This document shows, piece after piece, positions 24,311 to 33,132 of a DNA stretch of 64,000 bases. The position numbers were made by a program, and so were the translations under genes. The stretch is from contig NZ_JADFBX010000001.1 in assembly GCF_015223055.1 (NCBI RefSeq), forward strand, positions 868,001-932,000, in the 5' to 3' direction. The DNA comes from Pedobacter sp. MC2016-24 (lineage in GTDB: Bacteria; Bacteroidota; Bacteroidia; Sphingobacteriales; Sphingobacteriaceae). The notes under the pieces were generated by a model. It ran no database searches and had not been told where the DNA came from. It saw only the letters and a list, made by a program, of their open reading frames with translations. How positions within the stretch are numbered: position 1 is the first letter of the stretch; the number at the start of each line of letters is the position of its first letter.

Positions 24311-27300
24311 TTAAAGGGTTATCTGGATACCTGCAGTTAAGGTTCGAAGCGTTGGTACAGTCAAATTACCACTTGGAAATTCGGGATCAGATCCTTTATA
24401 TCGGGTAAAGGTCAAAAGGTTTTGACCCTGGAAATACAGTTTAAGTTGGCTAATTTTGGCCCTGTTCAACCAAGAACCTGGAAGCCGATAACCGATATAA
24501 AGATTTTTAAGTTTGATATAGGATGCATCTCCCCAGAAATGACTTGAACTATTATAATAATAAATATCCTCACCGACTAATGAAGCCTTTGGTACATTGG
24601 TTACATCACCAGGTTTCCGCCACCTTCGCAAAGCCTCCTCTGGCATATAACTATGTAAATACCCCGGTGAAAATCCTGGTCTATAACCTTCCTGTTTTAC
24701 AAAACAGAATAAGAAATCTAACTGTAATCCTTTGTAGGTAAAACTATTGCTAATCCCACCATAATAATCCGGCAAGCTCTTACCAAGCGTAAAAAAATCA
24801 TTCCCATACTGTGGCGTAGTTGTTTTCTCTCCGCTATGAGTATTATATAAAGCATTGCCAGTTTTAGAGTCTGCTTCAGAAAATGAATACTTTCGTATAA
24901 TACTTAATGACTTTCCGATTTCATATGCATTTTTGTAGGTAGAAGATTCAATACCTGGATAGGAAACCAGTGTATTGGTATTGAAAGATAAGTTAAAACT
25001 ACTCCGCCAATTGAAATCTTTTGCTTTTACATTTTCTGTATTAATTGAAAACTCCAAGCCTTTGTTATCGACAACAGCAGGTAAATTTGTTACGTAAATC
25101 TCAAAACCAGTTATACCTGGAAGAGAATAATACGCCAGTTGATTATCTGTTCGATTTCTGAACCAAGAGCTGGAGATCAAAATCCTATCTGAAAATACTC
25201 CAATATCCAAACCTATGTCCAATTTTTCAACAACCTCCCATTTGTAATCCGGGTTTCCAATTCTCGATGGAATCAACCCTGGATTTCCCTGATATATGCG
25301 AGAAGAGTTATACGACTGTAAGAAATTATAATCTGAACTAGGTTCATTTCCGATAGTACCATAACTTGCCCTAAATTTACCATAACTAATCAAAGAAATG
25401 TTACGTTTAAAAAAATCTTCATTAGAAAAAATCCAGGCTGCACCAATAGTTCCAAAGTTTCCAAACTGTTTGTCCGGACCGAATCTGGAAGAACCATCCC
25501 TACGGTAATTTGCATTCAGAATATATTTGTCTCTCATATTGTAATTAATCCGTCCAAAAGCGGAAACCAATCTATATTGTGTATACGTAGTATTAGGAGA
25601 AGCACCTTGCAAATCGATATTTCCTGCGGCTCCAATATTCCCGAAGAGATTTTCATCTTTATAATTTTGTCCTTTGATAAAATTGCCTTGGGACACTGTA
25701 GATTGGTAAGTCCCACCTACAAGTACCTGCAATTTTCCTGGGCCAACTAGTTTGTTATAATCTAATTGCGGTTCCATATTGACAGTAGTAGAAGTGTTAT
25801 TGGCATATTGAGCAGAATTAATAGGATTATTTGCAGGGTTAAAAGAGCTTAAAGGTTCTACACTGAAACCATTCAATGAAATCCGATTAAAGCCTAATGC
25901 GGTTTTAAAATTTAGATCTGAAGTAATGTGATATCCAAATTGTCCATTAGCAACCAAATTATCTGTCTTGGTTGTACTTTTTTGTTCTAATTTTGCCTGA
26001 TAATTGTTATTATCTCCATAATTTCTAGTCCCGTCTGGATTAGACAATGGAAAATTTGGCAAATTAAAAATGGGTAATCCCTGAGTGATTAAGGAATTCT
26101 TGTCCGAGGTATAGATCGCACTAAATGAAGTATAGAATTTGTTGTTCTGTGAATTATGATTTAAGTTAATATGAGCTCCACCGCGCATATAACCCAAATC
26201 GCCAGGATATATCGTACCTTCTTTCCTGTAATTTCCACCCAGCAGAAAAGTTGTTCCTGAATTCCCTCCTGAAATACTTCCAGTTACATTGGTTAAATGA
26301 GCGGTATTTCCTAGAATGACTTTTTGCCAATCTGTATTCTGGTTCTGGTCATATTTAAATATTTCTGGTAAATAGTCCTTAATATCATTAATATTAATAC
26401 CATCATTTTGAGCACCTTCCGTTTCTAATTCTAGATATTTAGTAGTTGGCAAAAAATCTTTGAGTAAATGGCTTGTTTGTGAAATTCCTTGGCTCATATC
26501 AAAATCGAATTTCGTAACACCTACTTTTCCTTTTTTTGTAGTAATTAAAATTACACCATTAGCTCCCCTCGCACCATAGATTGCTGTTGCATCTGCATCT
26601 TTTAATACATCAATACTTTCGATATCTGAAGGGATCAAACTATTAAAAGGAGTGAAAGACAGAAATGAAGCTGCATGTCGAAAGTTAGTTAAAACACCTC
26701 CTGTTTTAGAACTATATAAAGCTGTCGCCGAAAAAGGCACCCCATCCACAATATACAACGGATCCCTATTCCCTTGAATCGAATTAATCCCCCTGATCTG
26801 AATCTTTGTTTCCGTCCCCGGCAATCCCTGCCCGTTCGTCACCAACACCCCCGGCATCCTACCCTGCAAAGTCTGCAAAGGATTCGCCACCGGTTGCTTC
26901 TCAATATCCGCAGCAGTAATCCTACTCGTATTCCCAGTAGCTAACCTCTGCGTAGTTGTACCATATCCTATCAATTTAACCTCATCCAATTCCCCTACAA
27001 CTTCTTTCAACACAATACTTTCCTGAACCATCGCATCCTTCACCAAAATCTCCAGGGGCTGATAGCCTATATAAGAGATCACCAGGATGTCCTTGTCCTC
27101 TACCCCTTTTAACACAAACTTTCCATTTTTATCGGTACTTACCTTTTTGTTCTTCCCCTTAACCGAAACGGAAGCACCAGGTAAAGCTTTCCCATCAGCA
27201 TCCAGCACGCGGCAGCTGATGTCAGTATAAGTAAGGGCGGCAACCACCCTGTCCAGAAAGGAAGGCTCTTTCGCTTTGATTAATATGGTTTCCCGGTCAA

Positions 27301-27625
27301 GTTCGTAAACAAGTTCCTGGTCTTTGAGGCAAAGATCCATCACGTCTAAGAGTTCTGCATCTTTAAAGTTTACGGCAATGACTTTACGGTCGTCCAGTTT
27401 TTGGTCGGAGTACAAAACCCTGAAGCCGGTTTGTTTTTTAATTTCGGCAAATACCTGTGCCAGGGTCGCTTTTTTAGGACCATAGGTAAAGCGCTGGGCA
27501 AAGCTTGCAGCACTAACCTGCATAAAACAGGTGATCATGATAATTATGACGAGTCTCATAATTAGTAAAATTTTTGATGGCAGCCAGTCATAGGGCATAC
27601 CAGGTTTAAAAGGATTTAATTTCAT
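24311..27625 (-). CDS. SusC/RagA family TonB-linked transporter with STN signalling domain
   Basis: This 1104-residue protein opens with an STN domain (about 50-115: ATLAQVFAEIKKQTGFRVLY ... ETILIKAK), which contacts an anti-sigma factor across the periplasm. A carboxypeptidase-like domain follows (CRVLDADGKALPGASVSV), then TonB box/plug motifs (VKLIGYGTTTQ, IQIRGINSIQGN, YIVDGVPF, VLKDADATAIYGARGANG) and the beta-barrel ending LRTLTAGIQITL. FecR and sigma genes lie directly upstream, so ligand import should induce its own locus. The N-terminal third is GC-richer than the barrel (36/60 G+C in 26821-26880, 22/60 in 25561-25620 by hand count). Confidence 0.96.
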   Translation of the reverse strand: MKLNPFKPGMPYDWLPSKILLIMRLVIIIMITCFMQVSAASFAQRFTYGPKKATLAQVFAEIKKQTGFRVLYSDQKLDDRKVIAVNFKDAELLDVMDLCLKDQELVYELDRETILIKAKEPSFLDRVVAALTYTDISCRVLDADGKALPGASVSVKGKNKKVSTDKNGKFVLKGVEDKDILVISYIGYQPLEILVKDAMVQESIVLKEVVGELDEVKLIGYGTTTQRLATGNTSRITAADIEKQPVANPLQTLQGRMPGVLVTNGQGLPGTETKIQIRGINSIQGNRDPLYIVDGVPFSATALYSSKTGGVLTNFRHAASFLSFTPFNSLIPSDIESIDVLKDADATAIYGARGANGVILITTKKGKVGVTKFDFDMSQGISQTSHLLKDFLPTTKYLELETEGAQNDGININDIKDYLPEIFKYDQNQNTDWQKVILGNTAHLTNVTGSISGGNSGTTFLLGGNYRKEGTIYPGDLGYMRGGAHINLNHNSQNNKFYTSFSAIYTSDKNSLITQGLPIFNLPNFPLSNPDGTRNYGDNNNYQAKLEQKSTTKTDNLVANGQFGYHITSDLNFKTALGFNRISLNGFSVEPLSSFNPANNPINSAQYANNTSTTVNMEPQLDYNKLVGPGKLQVLVGGTYQSTVSQGNFIKGQNYKDENLFGNIGAAGNIDLQGASPNTTYTQYRLVSAFGRINYNMRDKYILNANYRRDGSSRFGPDKQFGNFGTIGAAWIFSNEDFFKRNISLISYGKFRASYGTIGNEPSSDYNFLQSYNSSRIYQGNPGLIPSRIGNPDYKWEVVEKLDIGLDIGVFSDRILISSSWFRNRTDNQLAYYSLPGITGFEIYVTNLPAVVDNKGLEFSINTENVKAKDFNWRSSFNLSFNTNTLVSYPGIESSTYKNAYEIGKSLSIIRKYSFSEADSKTGNALYNTHSGEKTTTPQYGNDFFTLGKSLPDYYGGISNSFTYKGLQLDFLFCFVKQEGYRPGFSPGYLHSYMPEEALRRWRKPGDVTNVPKASLVGEDIYYYNSSSHFWGDASYIKLKNLYIGYRLPGSWLNRAKISQLKLYFQGQNLLTFTRYKGSDPEFPSGNLTVPTLRTLTAGIQITL

Positions 27626-27693
27626 ACCTTTGGTTTGTTGGGTTAATACGTTAAACTGATGTCGAAATTTGTTTTTGGGTTAACTCAATACTC

Positions 27694-27729
27694 GCCGGAT
27701 AGTGCTTAGACTCACTATTCGGCTTTTTT
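27694..27729 (+). terminator. Terminator-like hairpin in the susC leader, pointing against it
   Basis: A 10-bp stem with one G-T pair (27694-27703 with 27714-27723) is followed by six T residues on the plus strand. No plus-strand gene ends here. It lies about 70 bases upstream of susC and may limit antisense transcription or be a leader structure. Confidence 0.5.
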
Positions 27730-27840
27730 GTTTCCCCTGCTGGCCTAGCTTTGCCGTCGGATTACGCGCTGCATTGTACTGATTTTAAGGTTTATATTTG
27801 GGTTAATTTCCGGGTTGGTTAAACCCGGCATTGATGATTC

Positions 27841-28986
27841 TTATTTTGGCTTCACAATAATCTGGTTACCCCTGATTTCAAAACGGCTGTCGCCCGTTTT
27901 TTCAAGCATATGCAACACTTCCGACACGTTGTTTAAACGCGATACGGAGCCGGAGTAAGTAGGTATTTGATCGTATTTTGCCTGATATGTTACAGTGACG
28001 TTATACCAGCGTGCCACACGCCGCAGGATATTGGGCAGGGGCTCGTTTTTGAAAATAAATTCCCCGTTTTTCCAGTCGATGACGTCGTTGACATTGACGG
28101 CTTTTAAGCTGATATTTTGAGCGCTGAGGATAGCCTGCTGCCCGGGGCTCAGGATGGAGAACGCGGAGCCCTGGCTTACTTTAACCGAGCCCTGTAACAG
28201 TGTTGTTTTGGTGTCTGCCTCATCTTTGTAGGCATTGATGTTGAAATGGGTGCCCAATACGGTTACCTGCTGGCCCGGGGTTTCTACGATGAAGGGCGTA
28301 GCAAGGGCAAGGTGCTGCACTTCAAAATAAGCCTCTCCGCTAAGCAATATTTTGCGAGATTTACCAGAAAATTGCATAGGGAAGGAAATTTTTGAGTCGG
28401 CGTTTAGCCAGACACGTGTGCCATCGGGCAAAGTGAACTGGTAAGTACCACCCAGCGGGGTTTGTGCGGTAAGCAATTGATTTTTAGCCCCGCTGCCTTC
28501 GGCATCGCTCCTGGAGGGCCTGTGCTGCCCGGAAACTGCGGTTCCATCGGTATATGTTAGTTTAGATGTTTGGATGACAACACCGGTTTTGGCATCGCTT
28601 AAGGTGATGGTTTTGCCATTGGCCAGGGTTAGGGTTGCGGTGTTTTTACCCGGAGCAACGTCGTTGGAGTATTGAGGTCCTGAAACAAGTTCAGGATGAC
28701 GACCGTTCCTATAATGGGCTTCAAATAACCAAACGCCGAAGATCAGGGCTGCTACCGCAGCAGCAGTGATGGCAATGCGTGGCCAGAGTTTATTCGGTTT
28801 AACCGGGTGAATGGTAGCGATGAGCCTGTCCTGAATCCTGGTTTTAACGGTAATTTCATGGTCAGGGTAAATGCCATCGGCATAACCCACGCTCCGGTAC
28901 CAGTTTTGCAGGGCATCTATTTCTTGGGGACTGGCGATGCCTTCCTTGTACTTTTCTATTAAACCGTTTATTTCCTGCTGCTCCAT
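27841..28986 (-). CDS. FecR family anti-sigma factor
   Basis: The 381 residues have a cytoplasmic N-terminus (MEQQEINGLIEKYKEGIASPQEIDAL), one transmembrane helix at about 69-88, the periplasmic FecR domain (TPLGGTYQFTLPDGTRVWLNADSKISFP, LSGEAYFEVQ, VLGTHFNINAY) and a C-terminal domain (FIFKNEPLPNILRRVARWYNV). It holds the ECF sigma factor at the membrane until the STN domain of the transporter signals. Two unusual insertions, about 93-105 (RHPELVSGPQ) and 153-168 (HRPSRSDAEGSG), interrupt otherwise familiar sequence and look like palindromic repeats read as protein. Confidence 0.94.
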   Translation of the reverse strand: MEQQEINGLIEKYKEGIASPQEIDALQNWYRSVGYADGIYPDHEITVKTRIQDRLIATIHPVKPNKLWPRIAITAAAVAALIFGVWLFEAHYRNGRHPELVSGPQYSNDVAPGKNTATLTLANGKTITLSDAKTGVVIQTSKLTYTDGTAVSGQHRPSRSDAEGSGAKNQLLTAQTPLGGTYQFTLPDGTRVWLNADSKISFPMQFSGKSRKILLSGEAYFEVQHLALATPFIVETPGQQVTVLGTHFNINAYKDEADTKTTLLQGSVKVSQGSAFSILSPGQQAILSAQNISLKAVNVNDVIDWKNGEFIFKNEPLPNILRRVARWYNVTVTYQAKYDQIPTYSGSVSRLNNVSEVLHMLEKTGDSRFEIRGNQIIVKPK

Positions 28987-29052
28987 ATAGAAATCTAGAA
29001 ACTTGTTGTTTATAAGGTTGTACGCTGAAAAACACTTTACCCTACATGGGTA

Positions 29053-29652
29053 CTAAAAAATATTTTTATACAGTTCTGAAACCACTTCAGGAGCCAGTAA
29101 AGTGACCAGTCCGGTATGATTGAGGTTGTCTTTTACCACTTTTAAAGCCCTGGTGAGGTTGGCTTCCACGCCTTTTTCGGAGATGTTCATTTTCTCGGCG
29201 ATCTCTGCATTGCTCAGCCCATCTACCCTGCTGTACTGGAAAGTAAGCTTACATTTTTCCGGAAGCTGCTCTACGATGCCGTTTATGTAGTCTTTTAGAA
29301 AAAGGGCATCCAGCTTTTTATCGTCGTCGGCAATTTCATTGAACTCGTAATTGGCTAAAGCCAGCGCCGCACGTTTCTTTTCCTTCTGGTAGTATTTAAA
29401 GATGCTGTACTTTACGCAGGTTGTTAAAAATGCAGCCACGTTTTCGATCACCTGCGTGTTCCGCTTGTCCCATAAGGAAATGAATACTTCATGTACCAGG
29501 TCTTCGGCATTGACTTTGTCTTTGGTATGGTTCCAGGCCACCAGCAACATCTTTTTCCAATACCTGTTGTACAGCTCGGTAAATGCGTATTTGTCTTCGC
29601 GAGACATGAATTCCAACAGTTCCTGGTCGGTGTGTGTGCCGTAAGCAGCCAT
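29053..29652 (-). CDS. RNA polymerase ECF sigma-70 factor (FecI-like)
   Basis: The 199 residues show region 2 (YAFTELYNRYWKKMLLVAWNHTKDKVNAEDLVHEVFISLWDKR, about 22-64) and region 4 (LPEKCKLTFQYSRVDGLSNAEIAEKMNISEKGVEANLTRAL, about 133-173), the complete set for an extracytoplasmic-function factor. It sits 66 bases upstream of fecR and presumably directs transcription of the SusCD locus once released. The C-terminal tail resembles other Bacteroidota FecI-like factors. Confidence 0.94.
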   Translation of the reverse strand: MAAYGTHTDQELLEFMSREDKYAFTELYNRYWKKMLLVAWNHTKDKVNAEDLVHEVFISLWDKRNTQVIENVAAFLTTCVKYSIFKYYQKEKKRAALALANYEFNEIADDDKKLDALFLKDYINGIVEQLPEKCKLTFQYSRVDGLSNAEIAEKMNISEKGVEANLTRALKVVKDNLNHTGLVTLLAPEVVSELYKNIF

Positions 29653-29775
29653 AATGATTTTGATATAAGCTCATCTAAAACTAAGCATTTTTTTGCAAGT
29701 ACACATACAATTTTATATATAATGTATGTTTTAATTCTGGCCGAAAAATTGCAGCACTAAAATAAAAAGAAAAAT

Positions 29776-30093
29776 ATGGATTCAATCATGTCTCTTCTAA
29801 GTTTTTCGGCGATCCTGCCGCCACTGCTTATATTTATAGCTTCTTGTTTTTACCTTTCTAAAATTGTTAAAGCAGATGCGGTGTTGATTTTTGTAGGATC
29901 GGGCATTGCTTTGCTGGTTACCGTGTTTTTTACTTTAATGCCGAGTTTTATACACAACAGGAATATTCCGGTATCGGGAATGTCTTTTTACTATTCTGTT
30001 GCCGGAATTGTCAGTTTAATTGGCGGGGTGTGTTTTGCTACCGGATTTTTTATTTTGATTACCAATGTGGTTAATGCCAGTAAAAAGTATTAG
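29776..30093 (+). CDS. Small hypothetical inner-membrane protein (105 aa)
   Basis: The sequence consists of three hydrophobic stretches, about 7-27, 34-53 and 70-97, joined by short loops such as MPSFIHNRNIPVSG, so a three-helix inner-membrane protein is predicted. No family is recognised. Its last codons abut the stop of the minus-strand Rpn remnant. The final 36 bases of the gene recur at 30388-30423, showing that the gene end was copied along with the neighbour. Confidence 0.65.
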   Translation: MDSIMSLLSFSAILPPLLIFIASCFYLSKIVKADAVLIFVGSGIALLVTVFFTLMPSFIHNRNIPVSGMSFYYSVAGIVSLIGGVCFATGFFILITNVVNASKKY

Positions 30094-30423
30094 TTAGGGC
30101 AATGCGTTGATTTCTTCGATCGTAAGACCTGTAGCTTCAGCGATTAGTGCTATATCAATATTGTTCTTTTTTAAGGTAATGACAATTTTTTTATTTGCTT
30201 CATCCCGTCCTTCTATTCTTGCCTCGTTTCTTGCATAACTCAGCGTGGCCAGATTATCTCGGTGGATTTTAAGACGTTGTTCGTACTCATTCATATTTTT
30301 TCGGGTTAAAATCTTCCTGTGTCTTGATATCGATCAAACGTACATCATGTATATAATGCTACGTTACTTGAAATTGATGGCTTTTGCTGATTACCAATGT
30401 GGTGAATGCCAGTAAAAATTACT
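30094..30423 (-). pseudogene. Collapsed duplicate of the Rpn-like gene
   Basis: An open frame of 66 codons (30094-30294, MNEYEQRLKIHRDN...) matches the C-terminus of the intact gene at 30426. Upstream, 30305-30354 matches 30842-30896, and about 30355-30386 matches 31028-31060. The pieces are joined at short shared sequences, so two internal deletions have removed most of the gene. Bases 30388-30423 repeat the last codons of the 105-residue membrane gene. This is the first unit of a tandem duplication that has decayed. Confidence 0.8.
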
Positions 30424-30425
30424 AG

Positions 30426-31352
30426 TTAGAGCAATGCGTTGATCTCTTCGATAGTAAGACCTGTAGCTTCAGCGATTAGTGCTGCATCAATATTATTCTT
30501 TTTTAAGGTAATCGCAGTTTTTTTATTTGCTTCATCCCGTCCTTCTACTAGTCCTTCTATTCGTCCTTCATCCCGTCCTTCCTTTTTTGCACAACTTAGC
30601 GTACTTTGATTATCTCGTTGGATTTTAAGACTTTGTTCGTACTCATTCATTTCTTCTCGGGTTAAATTTCCAATTGCCGCAATTTCAAATAGTTTTTTAT
30701 ATTCAGCCTTGCTTCTCAAAGATAGCGGAATTTCTTCATTTTTGTTTAGGTTATTGAGTATATACAACCACTCATCCAATTCTGTCGATAATTCACCTGC
30801 ATATTTTTTAAATTTAGGCATTTCAATAAATATGTATGCCAGTTTAGGGTAAAAATCTTCCTGTGTCTTGATATCGATCAAACGTACATCGTGTATATAA
30901 TGATCTGGGTGGCTGTCATCAAACTTAAAATTCATTATTGCCACAAAGTAAATTTCTGGTAGCACGTACTCCCAATCAGCCAATACGCCAAGTCCTTGCT
31001 CGTTTATCAGGTTACTTGTGTAAAAAATGCTACGTTCCTTGAAATTGATGGCTTTTGCATTTTGCATTTCAATAATAAATTTTTCGCCTTTATCACCAGT
31101 GCAATACAGGTCAAATATTGTTTTTCTGTAATCCTTTCCAGGTCCTTTATATTCATTCGTATTATATTGTATATCGACAATTAACTTACGATTTTTAAAA
31201 ATCTCGTTGAGAAATCTAATTAGAAAATCGCGATTAGGCTCCCTACCGAAAATATGCTTAAAACCGAAATCGCTATATGGATCAATAAATCCATGTGGTT
31301 CGGCTTTACCCTCCAGGAAACTTGCCGGTGTTGTAAAATTCTCAGACATCAT
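30426..31352 (-). CDS. Rpn family PD-(D/E)XK nuclease / putative transposase-like protein
   Basis: An ATG at 31382 is possible, but MMSENFTTPASF at 31352 fits the usual start, giving about 308 residues. YSDFGFKHIFGREPNRDFLIRFLN is the conserved opening of this family. The nuclease core is KTIFDLYCTGDKGEKFIIEMQNAKA, with the Asp and Glu-x-Gln positions of PD-(D/E)XK enzymes. The C-terminus is a charged repeat-prone linker (GRDEGRIEGLVEGRDEANKK) and a small HTH-like end (IAEATGLTIEEINAL). Family members promote recombination by cutting DNA. It differs in subtype from the gene at 11407. Confidence 0.85.
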   Translation of the reverse strand: MMSENFTTPASFLEGKAEPHGFIDPYSDFGFKHIFGREPNRDFLIRFLNEIFKNRKLIVDIQYNTNEYKGPGKDYRKTIFDLYCTGDKGEKFIIEMQNAKAINFKERSIFYTSNLINEQGLGVLADWEYVLPEIYFVAIMNFKFDDSHPDHYIHDVRLIDIKTQEDFYPKLAYIFIEMPKFKKYAGELSTELDEWLYILNNLNKNEEIPLSLRSKAEYKKLFEIAAIGNLTREEMNEYEQSLKIQRDNQSTLSCAKKEGRDEGRIEGLVEGRDEANKKTAITLKKNNIDAALIAEATGLTIEEINALL

Positions 31353-31505
31353 ATATTTGATTTGACACAAAAATACGAGCAAAAATTCACAACAACAAAC
31401 AATATTAAACTAATAAAATATTATACAAAACTTAAACAATAATAAATTTAACAAATAATGCAAAATATTAAATAATATCTCAAAAATTTGGTTTTGAATG
31501 GGAAC

Positions 31506-32159
31506 TCAAATTTTCGCGGCTTTAACTTTATACTTTCTAACCCAAATCACGATTAAAGGAACTAAAACCACTGATGGAAGTAACCAGGCAATATAACCCG
31601 GCAATGCCGTATTGTTAACGACCAGGAATGCCGTCAGTGTAGCAATATACGCACCCGTCATCCGTTGGATGTGCGCAAGGAGCCAGATATTGGAAACCGT
31701 AGCTTTACCGCTGAAATTTCTAAAGTCGGTGCGCACAAATCTTAATCCGATCGCTCCAAAGACAATAAATACGGCTCCGAATACATTTTTATGAATCAAA
31801 TGGTAGATGCCAAAAATAAGGAATGCCAGGCCAAAAAGCAGCATAAAGCTGGTCAGCACCCAGTCGATCCATTTGGGCTTCTGCCCATTGGAAAGGTTTT
31901 TCAGATACAGGTATCGCGTACCGGAACACACCATATATAATGTAAAAACACCTACGATGAACAGAAAGTAATTGGGATGCAGAACCGACAGTACAAATGC
32001 TGTTGCGCCTACCAGCAACATGCTATACAGAAAAGCCAGGCCAACAATGCGATGCCTTTTACCTCCTTTTTTTGCGATGATGTTGATTGTTCCGGTAGTT
32101 AATCCAATTGTTCCTGCTGCAATGTGCAACACCAGTAATGTTTTAAATAGTACGTCCAT
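31506..32159 (-). CDS. DUF2306-like multi-spanning membrane protein
   Basis: The 217 residues contain about six to seven hydrophobic helices. The opening FKTLLVLHIAAGTIGLTTGTINIIAKKGGKRHRIVGLAFLY is a heme- or quinone-like membrane protein signature shared with DUF2306-type proteins: His12, then a small-residue-rich helix and KRHR. LAHIQRMTGAYIATLTAF holds further conserved His/Arg. Function is unknown. It starts 59 bases after the LytTR regulator and is probably its co-transcribed target or partner. Confidence 0.7.
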   Translation of the reverse strand: MDVLFKTLLVLHIAAGTIGLTTGTINIIAKKGGKRHRIVGLAFLYSMLLVGATAFVLSVLHPNYFLFIVGVFTLYMVCSGTRYLYLKNLSNGQKPKWIDWVLTSFMLLFGLAFLIFGIYHLIHKNVFGAVFIVFGAIGLRFVRTDFRNFSGKATVSNIWLLAHIQRMTGAYIATLTAFLVVNNTALPGYIAWLLPSVVLVPLIVIWVRKYKVKAAKI

Positions 32160-32218
32160 TTTTGCTTAGTTTTTGAATACTGAGCAATGTTATCGGTAAG
32201 AAATGAAAGGCTAAAATT

Positions 32219-33088
32219 TCAGGGATGAAATGCATGCTTTTGTGACGAAAAACACGCTTTAATGAGCTTTGTATACTGTCTGGATACGTAAACCTCCTTG
32301 TCGGATCCTTTAATTATCAATCGATAACCCTGTGCATTTCCTTTAACGCCTTCGATAAAATCCTTGTTGACGATGAAAGCACGATGGCATTTCATCATTT
32401 GCGGATAGCTGGCCAATTCTGTTCCGGCGTTAGAGATACTGCTGCGAATGGTAGTGACTGCCATTGAACCATTTTTGCGCGTATAAACCTGGATGTAATT
32501 GCCTTCGGATTCAATAAATGCCAGATCATCAACCTGGAGGCTCAATTGTGTTTTGCCATTTTCGGCAGTTAAAACAACAGCCTGGGCCGGCGCTGCGGAA
32601 ACAGGAACAACCGGAACCTGCTCGTTTAAAACCTGGGCAGCGTTTTTATGGAGGCGAAGCAGTTTGTTTTGCCGCAGCAGAACCAAAATGGTGATGGGAA
32701 TGAGCCCGATAAAAAAAGTATAAATCTGAAGCGTAAGCAAACCCGAGAGGCTAAATGGAAAACCGCTGATCAAGCTATAGGTATATGCATAATTTGCCAG
32801 TCCCAGGCAAAAGACCGACCAGCAGGTCCAGCCAATTTGCCGGATTACATTCCAGTGCAGATCGGAAAACAACCTGAGCACCAGCAAGCCGTTAAAAAGC
32901 AGGGTTAGGCAGCTGACCAGGCCGTAACCGGCCAGGAACAAGCCAAGGTGACTAACCGAAACGCCTGAAAGGCCAAATGGCTGCAATAAGAGCATCAGTA
33001 AACTGATCCCTGCGCCAATGGTTAGGGCTGTGGGTATGATACGCTCTGGAAGCGGAAATGGTTGTTTTAAAAAATTGTTGAAACGCAC
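32219..33088 (-). CDS. LytTR-domain transcriptional regulator with membrane-spanning N-terminus
   Basis: The 289 residues begin with four hydrophobic helices (about 20-40, 45-70, 80-105 and 115-140). A linker leads to a C-terminal LytTR DNA-binding domain at about 175-285 (VDDLAFIESEGNYIQVYTRKNGSM, MKCHRAFIVNKDFIEGVKGNAQGY, VYVSRQYTKLIK). There is no receiver domain, so the membrane part itself is probably the sensor. The gene precedes the DUF2306-like gene. Such membrane LytTR proteins are common in Bacteroidota and their ligands are mostly unknown. Confidence 0.88.
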   Translation of the reverse strand: MRFNNFLKQPFPLPERIIPTALTIGAGISLLMLLLQPFGLSGVSVSHLGLFLAGYGLVSCLTLLFNGLLVLRLFSDLHWNVIRQIGWTCWSVFCLGLANYAYTYSLISGFPFSLSGLLTLQIYTFFIGLIPITILVLLRQNKLLRLHKNAAQVLNEQVPVVPVSAAPAQAVVLTAENGKTQLSLQVDDLAFIESEGNYIQVYTRKNGSMAVTTIRSSISNAGTELASYPQMMKCHRAFIVNKDFIEGVKGNAQGYRLIIKGSDKEVYVSRQYTKLIKACFSSQKHAFHP

Positions 33089-33132
33089 TTTAAAGGATAG
33101 GTTTTGATCGTTCTTATCGATTCAGAAAATGA

